Assembly: GCA_032095175.1 (NCBI GenBank)
Contig: DAMCZI010000020.1
Coordinates: 1 to 64,000 of the forward strand
From: DAMCZI01 sp032095175
Lineage (GTDB): Bacteria; Bacillota; Clostridia; Clostridiales; Caloramatoraceae
Direction: 5' to 3'
DNA length: 64,000 nucleotides
Part shown: positions 26,299-33,969 of the stretch, one piece after another
Layout of the letters: every line of letters begins with the position of its first letter
Position numbering within the stretch: the first letter of the stretch is position 1
The notes under the pieces: generated by a model
Databases searched by the model: none
The model's input: only the letters and a program-made list of their open reading frames with translations
Told to the model about the DNA's origin: nothing
Translations under genes and position numbers: made by a program

Positions 26299-26421
26299 AA
26301 ACATCACCTCTCATGTTATTTTCTCATAACTATGATGATTAGAAAAGATTAAGTTTTCACCAACAACCAAGATACCATAAATTTAATATGCCTTAATATC
26401 CTTAAATTCAATGTCTAGAGT

Positions 26422-26460
26422 AAAAGGCCATCAGAGAGTTTTTCTCCCTGATGGCCCTTT
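26422..26460 (-). terminator. Terminator after the Tyr/Gly-rich small gene
   Basis: On the minus strand AAAGGGCCATCAGGGAG, loop AAAAA, CTCTCTGATGGCCTTTT: a ~17-bp stem followed by TTTTACT. It lies 96 bp past the stop of the small gene at 26556. Confidence 0.85.
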
Positions 26461-26555
26461 ACTGTCTGAAATTTTGTTTTGTAGTCGCCAAAAATTGCTT
26501 TGTGTAATATAGTCTTATGCTCAAATACTAAAAAACATTTATTTACATGTTTGTG

Positions 26556-26678
26556 TTAGAAGAAGAAGCTGCCAAGCAGGAATCCGGTTAAGAATGGGAA
26601 CCCGAGTCCACCATATCCACCATAACCACCATAGTATGGGTACGGATAGTAAGGATAGGGATAATAAGGATAAAACAT
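26556..26678 (-). CDS. Tiny Tyr/Pro/Gly-rich protein (YjcZ-like, possibly spore-associated)
   Basis: 40-residue protein from the ATG at 26678, which follows GGAGGTAAAAAG. The first half repeats YPYY/YPYP units, then GGYGGYGGLG and a hydrophobic end FLTGFLLGSFFF. Gly/Tyr-rich heads plus a hydrophobic tail occur in YjcZ-type and other small spore or membrane proteins of Firmicutes. An in-frame upstream ATG (26750) has no ribosome site. It has its own terminator. Function unknown; the sporulation link is inference. Confidence 0.65.
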   Translation of the reverse strand: MFYPYYPYPYYPYPYYGGYGGYGGLGFPFLTGFLLGSFFF

Positions 26679-26966
26679 TCTTTTTACCTCCTTCCAGGAT
26701 ATCGGAATCTTATATATATAATTATTATCAGGCGGGAATATTTTCGTCATATTATCTTATATTTTTACATAATATGACCTTTCCCAGTATTATAATATGT
26801 AGCACTTCTAGGAAGTTGAAATAAATTTATCAAAGAAAAACAAATTATTTAAATTAATTAAAGATTTCTTTATTCACATTTATATAACCAATAACTTTAA
26901 TTGGAATTTTTCATAATATTGGTTAAAATATAACTATACATAAACTTATTATTTGGGGGGTTATTT

Positions 26967-27638
26967 ATGGAGAGGTATACCAGAAATGTTCCAGCCTTAA
27001 CCCAAACAGAAAATGAAAGTCTTAGGAGATATAAGGTATGTGTTGTCGGCTGTGGTGGTCTTGGAGGATACATAGTAGAGATTCTTGGAAGACTTGGAAT
27101 TGGCAATATAACAGTGGTTGATGGAGATGTGTTCGAAGAATCAAACTTAAACAGACAGATTCTTTCAGACATAAATTCAATAGGTAAAAGCAAAGCACTA
27201 TCGGCGGTAGAACGAATGAAAAAGGTAAATCCTACAATTAATATTACCCCTATAACTAAAAGATTATCATTAGAAAATTCTAAAGAAATACTATATGGTC
27301 ACGATATAGTTATGGATGCACTGGATAACATTGAATCAAGGCTTATACTCCAGGATACCTGCAGCGAACTTTTAATTCCCTTGATACATGGTGCAATATC
27401 AGGCTGGTTTGGACAGGTAACAACCATATTCCCCGGTGATAAAACCCTAAGTAAAATTTATAATTCTAAAGAAAATGAACTGCCCTCCCTTGGAGCACCT
27501 TCCTTCACCCCTGCCCTTGTGGCCTCAATACAGTGCAGCGAAGCAGTAAAGGTACTCATAAACCGTGGAAATGTTATTAGAAATGCTGTTTTATTTATAG
27601 ATCTGATAAACAATACCTTCAAAACAGTAAAGCTTTAG
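26967..27638 (+). CDS. ThiF/MoeB/HesA-family adenylyltransferase (E1-like)
   Basis: 223-residue single-domain E1-like enzyme. VVGCGGLGGYIVEILGRLGIG is the nucleotide-binding start, VVDGDVFEESNLNRQ gives the Asp and the Asn-x-x-Arg of the ATP site, and VMDALDNIESR the conserved Asp. It lacks the two CxxC zinc motifs of MoeB/ThiF and has no catalytic-Cys crossover loop evident, which fits the HesA/short ThiF subgroup. No ubiquitin-like partner (ThiS/MoaD) is adjacent, so the substrate is unknown. Confidence 0.85.
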   Translation: MERYTRNVPALTQTENESLRRYKVCVVGCGGLGGYIVEILGRLGIGNITVVDGDVFEESNLNRQILSDINSIGKSKALSAVERMKKVNPTINITPITKRLSLENSKEILYGHDIVMDALDNIESRLILQDTCSELLIPLIHGAISGWFGQVTTIFPGDKTLSKIYNSKENELPSLGAPSFTPALVASIQCSEAVKVLINRGNVIRNAVLFIDLINNTFKTVKL

Positions 27639-27668
27639 ATAAGAAAAAGGGACGACTAATTTAGCATG

Positions 27669-27786
27669 TATATATTTTGCATAAATGATTTTGCATTTTT
27701 AAAAATTATTTATGCAAAATATTTTTCTAAATTCATATAACGCAATAAATACCTTAATTTATAATCTTTATTGCATTATATATAGT
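27669..27786. repeat. Palindromic repeat family B, copy 2
   Basis: First hairpin TTTTGCATAAAT / ATTTATGCAAAA, second CGCAATAAA / TTTATTGCA; ends in ATTATATATAG. Against copies 1 and 3, the first stem has C to T on one arm and G to A on the other, a compensated change. It lies downstream of the ThiF gene. The 27639-28116 gap holds this element, the 28-bp inverted repeat and family A copy 2, and no gene. Confidence 0.82.
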
Positions 27787-27815
27787 TATATCACACTAAA
27801 TAAATCATCCCCTTA

Positions 27816-28090
27816 AGGCGTATTAAAGAAAATAACAAGTCAAAGATTTTGAGAATATTTTGCATCAGACGAGGAAATGAAAGCTCAAGCTAGTTGGGCT
27901 AACTTGAGCTTTCTATATATGTTGCATTAAAATTCTTTACATTCCGCCTTTTCAAACAGCCCTGCTAAATTGGTTCGACTCTAGGATGTTTGAAAGGGCG
28001 GAATGTAATAGAATTTTTGCAACATATATACTGACAAGCATGACACAAAATAGACCAAAATATTGACTTGTTATTTTCTTTAATACGCCT
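27816..28090. repeat. Perfect 28-bp inverted repeat enclosing family A copy 2
   Basis: Left arm 27816-27843 (AGGCGTATTAAAGAAAATAA + CAAGTCAA) and right arm 28063-28090 are exact reverse complements; weaker pairing continues inward. Inside are an 11-bp hairpin (27879-27913, GAAAGCTCAAG/CTTGAGCTTTC) and family A copy 2, so the whole 275 bp can fold as nested stems. It has no coding sequence and resembles a MITE. An 18-bp piece of the arm recurs at 32042-32059. Confidence 0.85.
27914..28030. repeat. Palindromic repeat family A, copy 2
   Basis: Near-perfect ~115-bp hairpin: TATATATGTTGCA / TGCAACATATATA outside, ACATTCCGCCTTTTCAAACA / TGTTTGAAAGGGCGGAATGT inside, around cap AGCCCTGCTAAATTGG + TTCGACTCTAGGA. 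The CCGCC/GGGCGG part of the stem differs from copy 1 (TTCACC/GGTGAA) on both arms. Lies between convergent genes. Confidence 0.9.
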
Positions 28091-28116
28091 AATATTTTAA
28101 ATTTTCAACATCCTTC

Positions 28117-29265
28117 TTATACTACCGATGGCTCTAGTACCAGTTCTCCTCTTTCAAATCTTCCGGCATCAAGCCTTGTAATATCTATGGATGTCTCCTC
28201 CCCTAATATATACTGTGCCATAAGTATTCCTGTTATAGGCCCAAGCATAAATCCGTGTCCACTGAAGCCAACAGCCATATAATAGCCTTGAAGTCCTGGA
28301 TAGCCTCCAAGTATAGGCTGGCGATCAGGAGTCATATTATATAGTCCTGCCCACTGTCTTATTACCCTTAAATCCTTAAGAGGAGGCAAGAGAGATACAG
28401 CTTTCTTTGACATAACCTCAAGGAAATCCCATGATGAACCCATTTCATAACCATGGGGTTCATTTGGATCACCATATCCCATTATGAAGCTTCCATTTGG
28501 AGTCTGTTGTATATATAAATTAAGAGAAAATGACATAACCATAGGGCCAAGTACAGGATTAACAGGTTCTGTAACAAGTATCTGATGCCTTTCAGAATAG
28601 TTTGGAATATCCACCCCTGCCATTTGGGCAATTACCTGAGAAAACCCTCCTGCTGCATTTATTACCCTGTTTGTTTCTATCTCTCCTTTGTTAGTTACAA
28701 CACCAACTACTCTTCCATTTTCAGTTTTTATACCTGTTACCTCTGTAAATGTATTTATCTCAACCCCAAGCCTTCTTGCAGCATTTGCAAATGCATCAAC
28801 AACAATGAATGGATTTGCGTGTCCATCCTTTTCACAGAAAGCTGCTGCAATAATCCCATCAGTATTCAAATATGGAACTATCTCTTTAGCCTCATCAGTT
28901 GTTATAAACTTTGAAGGTATTCCAAGGCTGTTTTGAAGGACTATGTTTTTTTTGAATTGATCAACCTCCTTTTCTGTGGTTGCTAAAAGAAGGTATCCTC
29001 CCTGTTTAAACTCACAGTCTCCTTCATACCCAAGCTCCTCGTTTATATTCTCAAAAAACTCAATACTGGCCTTTGAAAGAAGACAATTCATCTTTGTTCC
29101 CCATTGGCACCTTACACCAGCGCCGCACCTTCCAGTAGAACCACTGGCAAGAAAGTTTCTTTCCAGCAAAACTACATCCTTTAATCCTCTTTTGGCAAGG
29201 TTATAGGCAATGGCTACCCCATTTATACCTCCACCAATAACTACTGCCTCAGCGTGTTTCTTCAT
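28117..29265 (-). CDS. FAD-dependent amino-acid dehydrogenase subunit (DAO family, SoxB-like)
   Basis: About 382 residues. The N-terminal FAD-binding motif is AEAVVIGGGINGVAIAYNLA, followed by LLERNFLASGSTGRCGAGVR, the flavin-contacting segment typical of sarcosine oxidase beta and D-hydroxyproline dehydrogenase beta. C-terminal VGFSGHGFMLGPITG is the DAO-family FAD-ribityl motif. This is probably the substrate-oxidising subunit. Start at 29265 (GGCAGGTG upstream) overlaps the BFD-like gene by 17 nt. Last gene of a five-gene operon. Confidence 0.85.
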   Translation of the reverse strand: MKKHAEAVVIGGGINGVAIAYNLAKRGLKDVVLLERNFLASGSTGRCGAGVRCQWGTKMNCLLSKASIEFFENINEELGYEGDCEFKQGGYLLLATTEKEVDQFKKNIVLQNSLGIPSKFITTDEAKEIVPYLNTDGIIAAAFCEKDGHANPFIVVDAFANAARRLGVEINTFTEVTGIKTENGRVVGVVTNKGEIETNRVINAAGGFSQVIAQMAGVDIPNYSERHQILVTEPVNPVLGPMVMSFSLNLYIQQTPNGSFIMGYGDPNEPHGYEMGSSWDFLEVMSKKAVSLLPPLKDLRVIRQWAGLYNMTPDRQPILGGYPGLQGYYMAVGFSGHGFMLGPITGILMAQYILGEETSIDITRLDAGRFERGELVLEPSVV

Positions 29266-29536
29266 CTTCTTCACCTGCCTTTGAAATAAGTTCAAGCTTT
29301 ATGTTCTTTGTTGGTGGCCTGAAAGTAGGCATTTCAACCTCTCCAGGTTTTATTCCTCTAGCCCTGGCAATTTCATTTATTATTAGGTTTGTACAGGTTT
29401 TCCCCCCACAGGGTCCCATTCCAAGACGACATATTCTTTTTATTTCATCTACGGTTTGAAATCCCTGATTGATTAATTTCCTTATTTCATCAAGGGTAAC
29501 GTCACTGCATCTGCATATAATAGCCTTATCCTCCAT
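29249..29536 (-). CDS. BFD-like [2Fe-2S]-binding subunit
   Basis: 95 residues with four Cys in the BFD arrangement: ICRCSD near the N-terminus and CRLGMGPCGGKTC about 30 residues later, binding one [2Fe-2S] cluster. In fused sarcosine-oxidase/hydroxyproline dehydrogenases this domain links the two flavin subunits; here it is a separate gene. It overlaps both neighbours (11 nt upstream with the ferredoxin-like gene), so the operon is tightly coupled. Confidence 0.85.
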   Translation of the reverse strand: MEDKAIICRCSDVTLDEIRKLINQGFQTVDEIKRICRLGMGPCGGKTCTNLIINEIARARGIKPGEVEMPTFRPPTKNIKLELISKAGEEDEETR

Positions 29537-30068
29537 AGTAACACCCCATTTTAAAATTTCTTACCTCCATAACAAGTCCCCTATCAACCTCTAGCCACAC
29601 AACTGCAGTTTTGTTTTTGCCTTTTCCCCTTTGAACCTTAAAAACCTTTGCTTCTCCCATAGGTGCTCCCTCTCTATTAAGTGCTGTCACCATATCTCCT
29701 TCATTGGGAAGAGGGATAAATTCATAGGGAATTCTAATTATAGAACTTTCCCTTAATGAAATTTTGTCATTTTCTACTTCCCTTGAAACTGAGCTCTGTC
29801 TAAGATAATCCACTACAAATATCGCAAGACCAGGACAAGCTGTAATACATGTTCCACAGCCAATGCATTTATCATAGTCAAGAACAGGTACATTGTTTAT
29901 ATTATCCATGCCTCCTATTGCCTCGGTTGGGCAGCTTGTATAGCATGGATTACAAGGTATCTCTTGAAAGCATTCAATTACTGCCACTGGGCCACTTTTA
30001 AGCCTCTCTATTGGAGGAACAACATCCATCATATCCTCAATGTTAGGTACTCCCGTTTCTCTTAACAT
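29526..30068 (-). CDS. Ferredoxin-like 4Fe-4S electron-transfer subunit
   Basis: About 180 residues from the ATG at 30068 (after GGGGGTGAAAAG). Two cluster motifs are visible: PCNPCYTSCPTEAI and CIGCGTCITACPGLAIF. A C-terminal ~60 residues follow. It probably passes electrons from the flavin subunits. Such a subunit is typical of anaerobes' versions of the proline/sarcosine dehydrogenase complexes. Family B copy 3 separates it from the upstream gene. Confidence 0.82.
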   Translation of the reverse strand: MLRETGVPNIEDMMDVVPPIERLKSGPVAVIECFQEIPCNPCYTSCPTEAIGGMDNINNVPVLDYDKCIGCGTCITACPGLAIFVVDYLRQSSVSREVENDKISLRESSIIRIPYEFIPLPNEGDMVTALNREGAPMGEAKVFKVQRGKGKNKTAVVWLEVDRGLVMEVRNFKMGCYYGG

Positions 30069-30084
30069 CTTTTCACCCCCTAAA

Positions 30085-30199
30085 CTATATGCTTCGCATA
30101 AATGATTCCACATTTCTTGTCTACAAGCTTTTATGCGAAATTATTTTCATTAATTATTAATAGCACACCACTCAACGTGTAATCCTTTGTGCCATTAAT
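30085..30199. repeat. Palindromic repeat family B, copy 3 (inside an operon)
   Basis: First hairpin CTTCGCATAAA / TTTATGCGAA, second GCACA / TGTGC. It fills the gap between two genes of the dehydrogenase operon and its TATAT end supplies the last codons and stop of the 30195 gene. The stems match copies 1, 2 and 4 in layout but the second stem differs in sequence. Confidence 0.78.
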
Positions 30200-31274
30200 A
30201 TATTTGGCAAAGGCCCTTCCTTATTTTTTCACCAGTTGGACCTGATCTTAGCATTTCAAGTTCCTCTAGCGCAGATAATCTCAAGGCTTCCGAGGATTTT
30301 CCATCATATCCAAGACTAGCAGCAGCAGAGGCTCCTGCTAAGCGTCCTTCAACCATTGCAGCACTTGCCTCTTCAACTCCAGATATATCTCCTGCAACAT
30401 ATACTCCCTTGATATTGGTTTCTAGATTTTCATTTCTTAGTGGAACATGACCTCCAAGCTCAGGTATGTATTTCATATCACAGCCAGCCTGCCATAGAAG
30501 CTCTGTTAAAGGAGTTAAGCCAACTGCTATGCATATAACATCAACATTTAAAACCTTCTCTGTGCCTGGAATCGGTCTCCATTTCTCATCCAATCTTGAA
30601 ATTGTTGCTCTTTCAACAGAATCTCTTCCATGAGCAGCGAGAATAGTATGGGATGTTAGTATTGGTACTCCCATCCTTCTTATTTTTGATGCATGTACAA
30701 GATAGCCTCCTATATTGGGAGCTGCCTCTATAATTGCCTTTACATTTACTCCTGCCTGCATCAGCTGATAGCTTACAATAAGTCCTATATTTCCCGATCC
30801 AACCATAAGAACGTTTTTCCCTGGAAGCACACCATGTTCATTCATAAGTGTCTGAACTGCTCCTGCACCATAACCCCCTGGAAGATCATTATTATCAAAT
30901 GCAAGAAATTTCTCAGCTGCTCCTGTTGATACTATAACCCTGTCAGCCTTTATCTTTATATACTCTTTTTCTTCTCTTTCAGCTGTTATAACCATATCCT
31001 TATTGTAAAATCCCAGTGCAGTTGTGTTGTAAAGGAATTCAACATTAGGGTTGTCCTTTAATTTATCAATAAGTATTTCTGCTATATGAATTCCCCTTGT
31101 AGATGCATACTGCTTTTTAGAACCAAAGAATTTATGTGTCTGCTTTACAAGCTGTCCTCCCGCCCTTTTATTTCTATCAATTATAGTGACCTTTGCTCCA
31201 AGACTCGATGCTGCTATGGCAGCAGATAATCCAGCCGGACCTCCTCCTATAACTACAATTTCACTTCTCACCAT
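30195..31274 (-). CDS. FAD/NAD(P)-dependent oxidoreductase subunit (SoxA/HcnB-like)
   Basis: 359 residues. FAD motif SEIVVIGGGPAGLSAAIAAS at the N-terminus, DRNKRAGGQLVKQTHKFFGS, a second Rossmann motif GSGNIGLIVSYQLMQAG for NAD(P), and AGDISGVEEASAAMVEGRL near the end. The order matches the alpha subunit of D-hydroxyproline dehydrogenase/octopine-type dehydrogenases. The last residues (QIY) are encoded within the end of a family B repeat, which may have replaced the original 3' end. Overlaps the upstream 2Fe-2S gene by 7 nt. Confidence 0.85.
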   Translation of the reverse strand: MVRSEIVVIGGGPAGLSAAIAASSLGAKVTIIDRNKRAGGQLVKQTHKFFGSKKQYASTRGIHIAEILIDKLKDNPNVEFLYNTTALGFYNKDMVITAEREEKEYIKIKADRVIVSTGAAEKFLAFDNNDLPGGYGAGAVQTLMNEHGVLPGKNVLMVGSGNIGLIVSYQLMQAGVNVKAIIEAAPNIGGYLVHASKIRRMGVPILTSHTILAAHGRDSVERATISRLDEKWRPIPGTEKVLNVDVICIAVGLTPLTELLWQAGCDMKYIPELGGHVPLRNENLETNIKGVYVAGDISGVEEASAAMVEGRLAGASAAASLGYDGKSSEALRLSALEELEMLRSGPTGEKIRKGLCQIY

Positions 31275-31576
31275 TTTAAATCCCCTTTTCCTTTTTGAGT
31301 TTCAACCTTCATTCCTTCCCTGAGTTCTTCAATACACACCCTCACATTTGGTCTGTCATCCACAGTCATAAGGCAGGAAGAGCAGTTTCCTATAGCGCAG
31401 TAAAATCCTCTTGGCCTTCCATCTTCATGGCTGTGACCTAATACTCTTACCCCTGCTGCATGAAGGGCCGCAGCTATTGGCTCCCCTTCATATCCCTTTA
31501 ATGTTTTCCCATCAAAGGTAAACTCCACTTCCCGTCCCCTCTCAAAATCGAGGATTGGATGTTCCTTAATCCTCAT
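31268..31576 (-). CDS. [2Fe-2S] plant-type ferredoxin-like subunit (HcnA/SoxA N-terminal-like)
   Basis: 102 residues with FTFDGKTLKGYEGEPIAAAL and the cluster motif YCAIGNCSSC...VRVC (C-x4-C-x2-C-x12-C). This small subunit is the first gene of the operon and matches the HcnA/hydroxyproline-dehydrogenase gamma type. Start after AAGAGGTG. With the four following genes it forms a complete electron-transferring dehydrogenase; the natural substrate (proline analogue, sarcosine, opine or glycine) cannot be told from sequence alone. Confidence 0.83.
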   Translation of the reverse strand: MRIKEHPILDFERGREVEFTFDGKTLKGYEGEPIAAALHAAGVRVLGHSHEDGRPRGFYCAIGNCSSCLMTVDDRPNVRVCIEELREGMKVETQKGKGDLKW

Positions 31577-31696
31577 ACATTTTCACCTCTTTTAAAAGAT
31601 TTTATATTTATGACCACATTTATGTATAACAGGCTTAATTAATATATATTTATTCTGATGGGATATATTACAGAGGATTTTATTAATAAAAGCAAC

Positions 31697-31815
31697 TATA
31701 TGTTTCGCATAAATGATTCTATACTGCTTAACCCTAAACATTTATGCAAAATCATATTCCTTGATTCATAAATCACAATGTACATTATTAAAAACCTTTA
31801 TTGCAATTTATGTAT
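31697..31815. repeat. Palindromic repeat family B, copy 4
   Basis: Opens TATATGTTTCGCATAAATG, closing arm CATTTATGCAAAA, then ATTCCTTGATTCATAAATCA and a second stem CAAT/ATTG within AAATCACAAT...ATTGCAATTT. Closest to copy 1. Lies upstream of the dehydrogenase operon. Confidence 0.8.
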
Positions 31816-32000
31816 AAATACACGAATTCTATATGTAGAGTAATTTTAGAATAGTGCATGATGTGAAATTTCAAGCTAATAGTGTTTGCCATATATTTTA
31901 ATTAACCGTCCCTGGTAATTTTTTGAATTATAATAATTTTAACTCAATTCTGCTTTATTTACAATTACTGTAATTGTTATTATTTTTTAACATTTGCCCA
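31816..32000. other. Non-coding AT-rich gap with one isolated REP motif
   Basis: No gene is seen. AACCGTCCC occurs at 31904-31912 in the context TTAATTAACCGTCCCTGG, a lone REP family D motif far from the RAYT2 field. Confidence 0.5.
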
Positions 32001-32035
32001 ATAAAAAAATGGCGGAATTGAAATTCCACCATTTT
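32001..32035 (-). terminator. Terminator of the histidine degradation operon
   Basis: On the minus strand AAAATGGTGGAATT pairs with AATTCCGCCATTTT and is followed by TTTTTTTAT. It is 20 bp past the fchA stop. Confidence 0.9.
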
Positions 32036-32055
32036 AAAATATTTCTTTAATACGC

Positions 32056-32697
32056 CTAAAGCTTTGAATTAACTATTGCTATTATCTTTTCCTTTTTAGC
32101 CTTTCCAGCCTCTACAAGCTCTTCGCATTCCTTGGATACTCTTTCAACAAACTCTGCATCCTTAATGCTTGAAAGGTTTATCTTAACGTTCATAACAGCA
32201 CCCTCAAGTCCTGTTAATGCACTCATGGCTCCAACGCCTGCATCTGATACCGCATTTGGATTTCCAATCTCTGCTGCTACCTCAAGAAGGTCAAATATCT
32301 TAACCGATTCCCTTGCAGTCTTAAGTGGAATCTCTGTTGCTCCCTTGTAGCCTTCCTGAATCTTATGGCTTCTTATCTTCTTTTCTTCATCTGTTTCCTT
32401 TGGAAGCTTGAATGCAGCCATCAATCCATTGAATGCAGTTGTATCTTCATCCATAAGGTTTAGGAATACATCCTTAAGCTTTTGAGCTGAAGCAAGTCCT
32501 TCGTCAATCAGCTTCTTCTTCTCATCATCGTATTCATTGTATAGCTTCTTTCCTACAGTAAGGCTGAAAACCATACTTGCAAGGGAAGCACCAATGGATG
32601 ATGATAGTGCAGCAACTGAGCCGCCTCCTGGAGCTGGTGAATTTGAAGCAAGTTCACTGGTGAATTCTTCAATAGTCATCTTTTTCATTGAATCCAT
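32056..32697 (-). CDS. fchA: Formiminotetrahydrofolate cyclodeaminase
   Basis: 213-residue helical protein: MTIEEFTSELASNSPAPGGGSVAAL is the conserved N-terminus of the FTCD cyclodeaminase family, with LMDEDTTAFNGLM further on. It converts 5-formimino-THF to 5,10-methenyl-THF plus ammonia, following FtcD. In mammals the two activities are fused; here they are separate genes. Last gene of hutH-ftcD-hutI-fchA, 11 nt after hutI. Confidence 0.93.
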   Translation of the reverse strand: MDSMKKMTIEEFTSELASNSPAPGGGSVAALSSSIGASLASMVFSLTVGKKLYNEYDDEKKKLIDEGLASAQKLKDVFLNLMDEDTTAFNGLMAAFKLPKETDEEKKIRSHKIQEGYKGATEIPLKTARESVKIFDLLEVAAEIGNPNAVSDAGVGAMSALTGLEGAVMNVKINLSSIKDAEFVERVSKECEELVEAGKAKKEKIIAIVNSKL

Positions 32698-32708
32698 ACT
32701 ATAACCTC

Positions 32709-33959
32709 CTAATACTGCAATCTTCCATCTCTAACTACGAATCTTCCGTCCTTTATAACGTTTATTACATGATTTATTCCAAAATGATAAATCATATAGT
32801 TTTCATTTGGAGCATCCATCATCAATATATCTGCCTTCTTGCCCTTTTCCAAGCTTCCAACAACATCCCCTCTGTTTACGGCATGGGCAGAGTTAATTGT
32901 CATGGCGTTTATAACCTCCTGAGGAGTCATTCCCATTCCCATTGAAGCGAAGACCATGATTCCCTGGAGGGATTCAGTTGGGCATGTTCCTGGGTTGTAA
33001 TCTGTAGCAAGTGCAACTGGAAGTCCCATATCTATCATCTTTCTTGCTCTTGCAAACTTTCCAAGCCTTAAATAGAAGGATGTTCCTGGTAGAAGAGTTG
33101 GTATTACTCCACCCTCCTTCATGGCTTCTATTCCTTCATCTGAGGCTGCAACAAGATGTTCTGCAGAAGCTGCATGAAGCTTTCCTGCAAGCTGTGCGCC
33201 GCCCATTGGTTCAATCTCATCTGCATGTATTTTGATTTTTAATCCAAGCTCTTTTCCCCTAAGAAGTATTCTTTCACTCTCCTCAAGTGAGAAAACGCCC
33301 TCTTCACAGAAGCAGTCAATGAATTCAGCAAGATCATTTTCTGCAACATATGGGATTATCTTATCCATCATAAGATTTATGTATCCTTCAGTGTTTCCCT
33401 TATACTCCTCTGGTACTGCATGAGCTCCCATATAGGTTCTTACAATATCAACAGGGTGCTTTGCATCCTTTAAAACTTCAAGGCATTTAACCTCATCAAC
33501 AAAGTTTAGTCCATAGCCAGACTTTGCCTCAACGGTTGTTGTACCCCACATAAGCATTAAATCAAGGCTCTTTAAAAGCTTTTTAGTTAGATCCTCAAAG
33601 GATGCTGACCTTGTAGCTCTTACAGTGCTTAGTATTCCGCCGCCTGCTTTTAATATATCTATATAGGAAACTCCCTTAAGCTTCATTTCAAGCTCGTTTT
33701 CCCTTGAACCATAGTGAACAAGGTGTGTGTGTGGATCGACAAATCCTGGCATTACAACCCTGCCCTTGGCATCCTCAACCTGAGTATGCTTGTCAACATA
33801 TTCACTTCCATCACCATTTCCAAGTTCAAGTATAATTCCATTTTCAACAGCAATGAACCCATTTTCAATTATGCCAAGGTCCTGCATTTCTTCTCCACGT
33901 TTTGGGCCATTAGACTTACAGGTCAATATTCTGGCATTTCTAATTAATATATCAGCCAC
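32709..33959 (-). CDS. hutI: Imidazolonepropionase
   Basis: 416-residue amidohydrolase. HTH metal motif (VDPHTHLVHYGSREN, His77/His79), KIHADEIEPMGGA for further ligands, SAEHLVAASDEG, and ATDYNPGTCPTESLQ with the catalytic Asp. It hydrolyses 4-imidazolone-5-propanoate to N-formimino-L-glutamate. GTG start at 33959 after AGGAGTG, 10 nt from ftcD. Normal length. Confidence 0.95.
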   Translation of the reverse strand: MADILIRNARILTCKSNGPKRGEEMQDLGIIENGFIAVENGIILELGNGDGSEYVDKHTQVEDAKGRVVMPGFVDPHTHLVHYGSRENELEMKLKGVSYIDILKAGGGILSTVRATRSASFEDLTKKLLKSLDLMLMWGTTTVEAKSGYGLNFVDEVKCLEVLKDAKHPVDIVRTYMGAHAVPEEYKGNTEGYINLMMDKIIPYVAENDLAEFIDCFCEEGVFSLEESERILLRGKELGLKIKIHADEIEPMGGAQLAGKLHAASAEHLVAASDEGIEAMKEGGVIPTLLPGTSFYLRLGKFARARKMIDMGLPVALATDYNPGTCPTESLQGIMVFASMGMGMTPQEVINAMTINSAHAVNRGDVVGSLEKGKKADILMMDAPNENYMIYHFGINHVINVIKDGRFVVRDGRLQY

Positions 33960-33969
33960 AATATCACTC

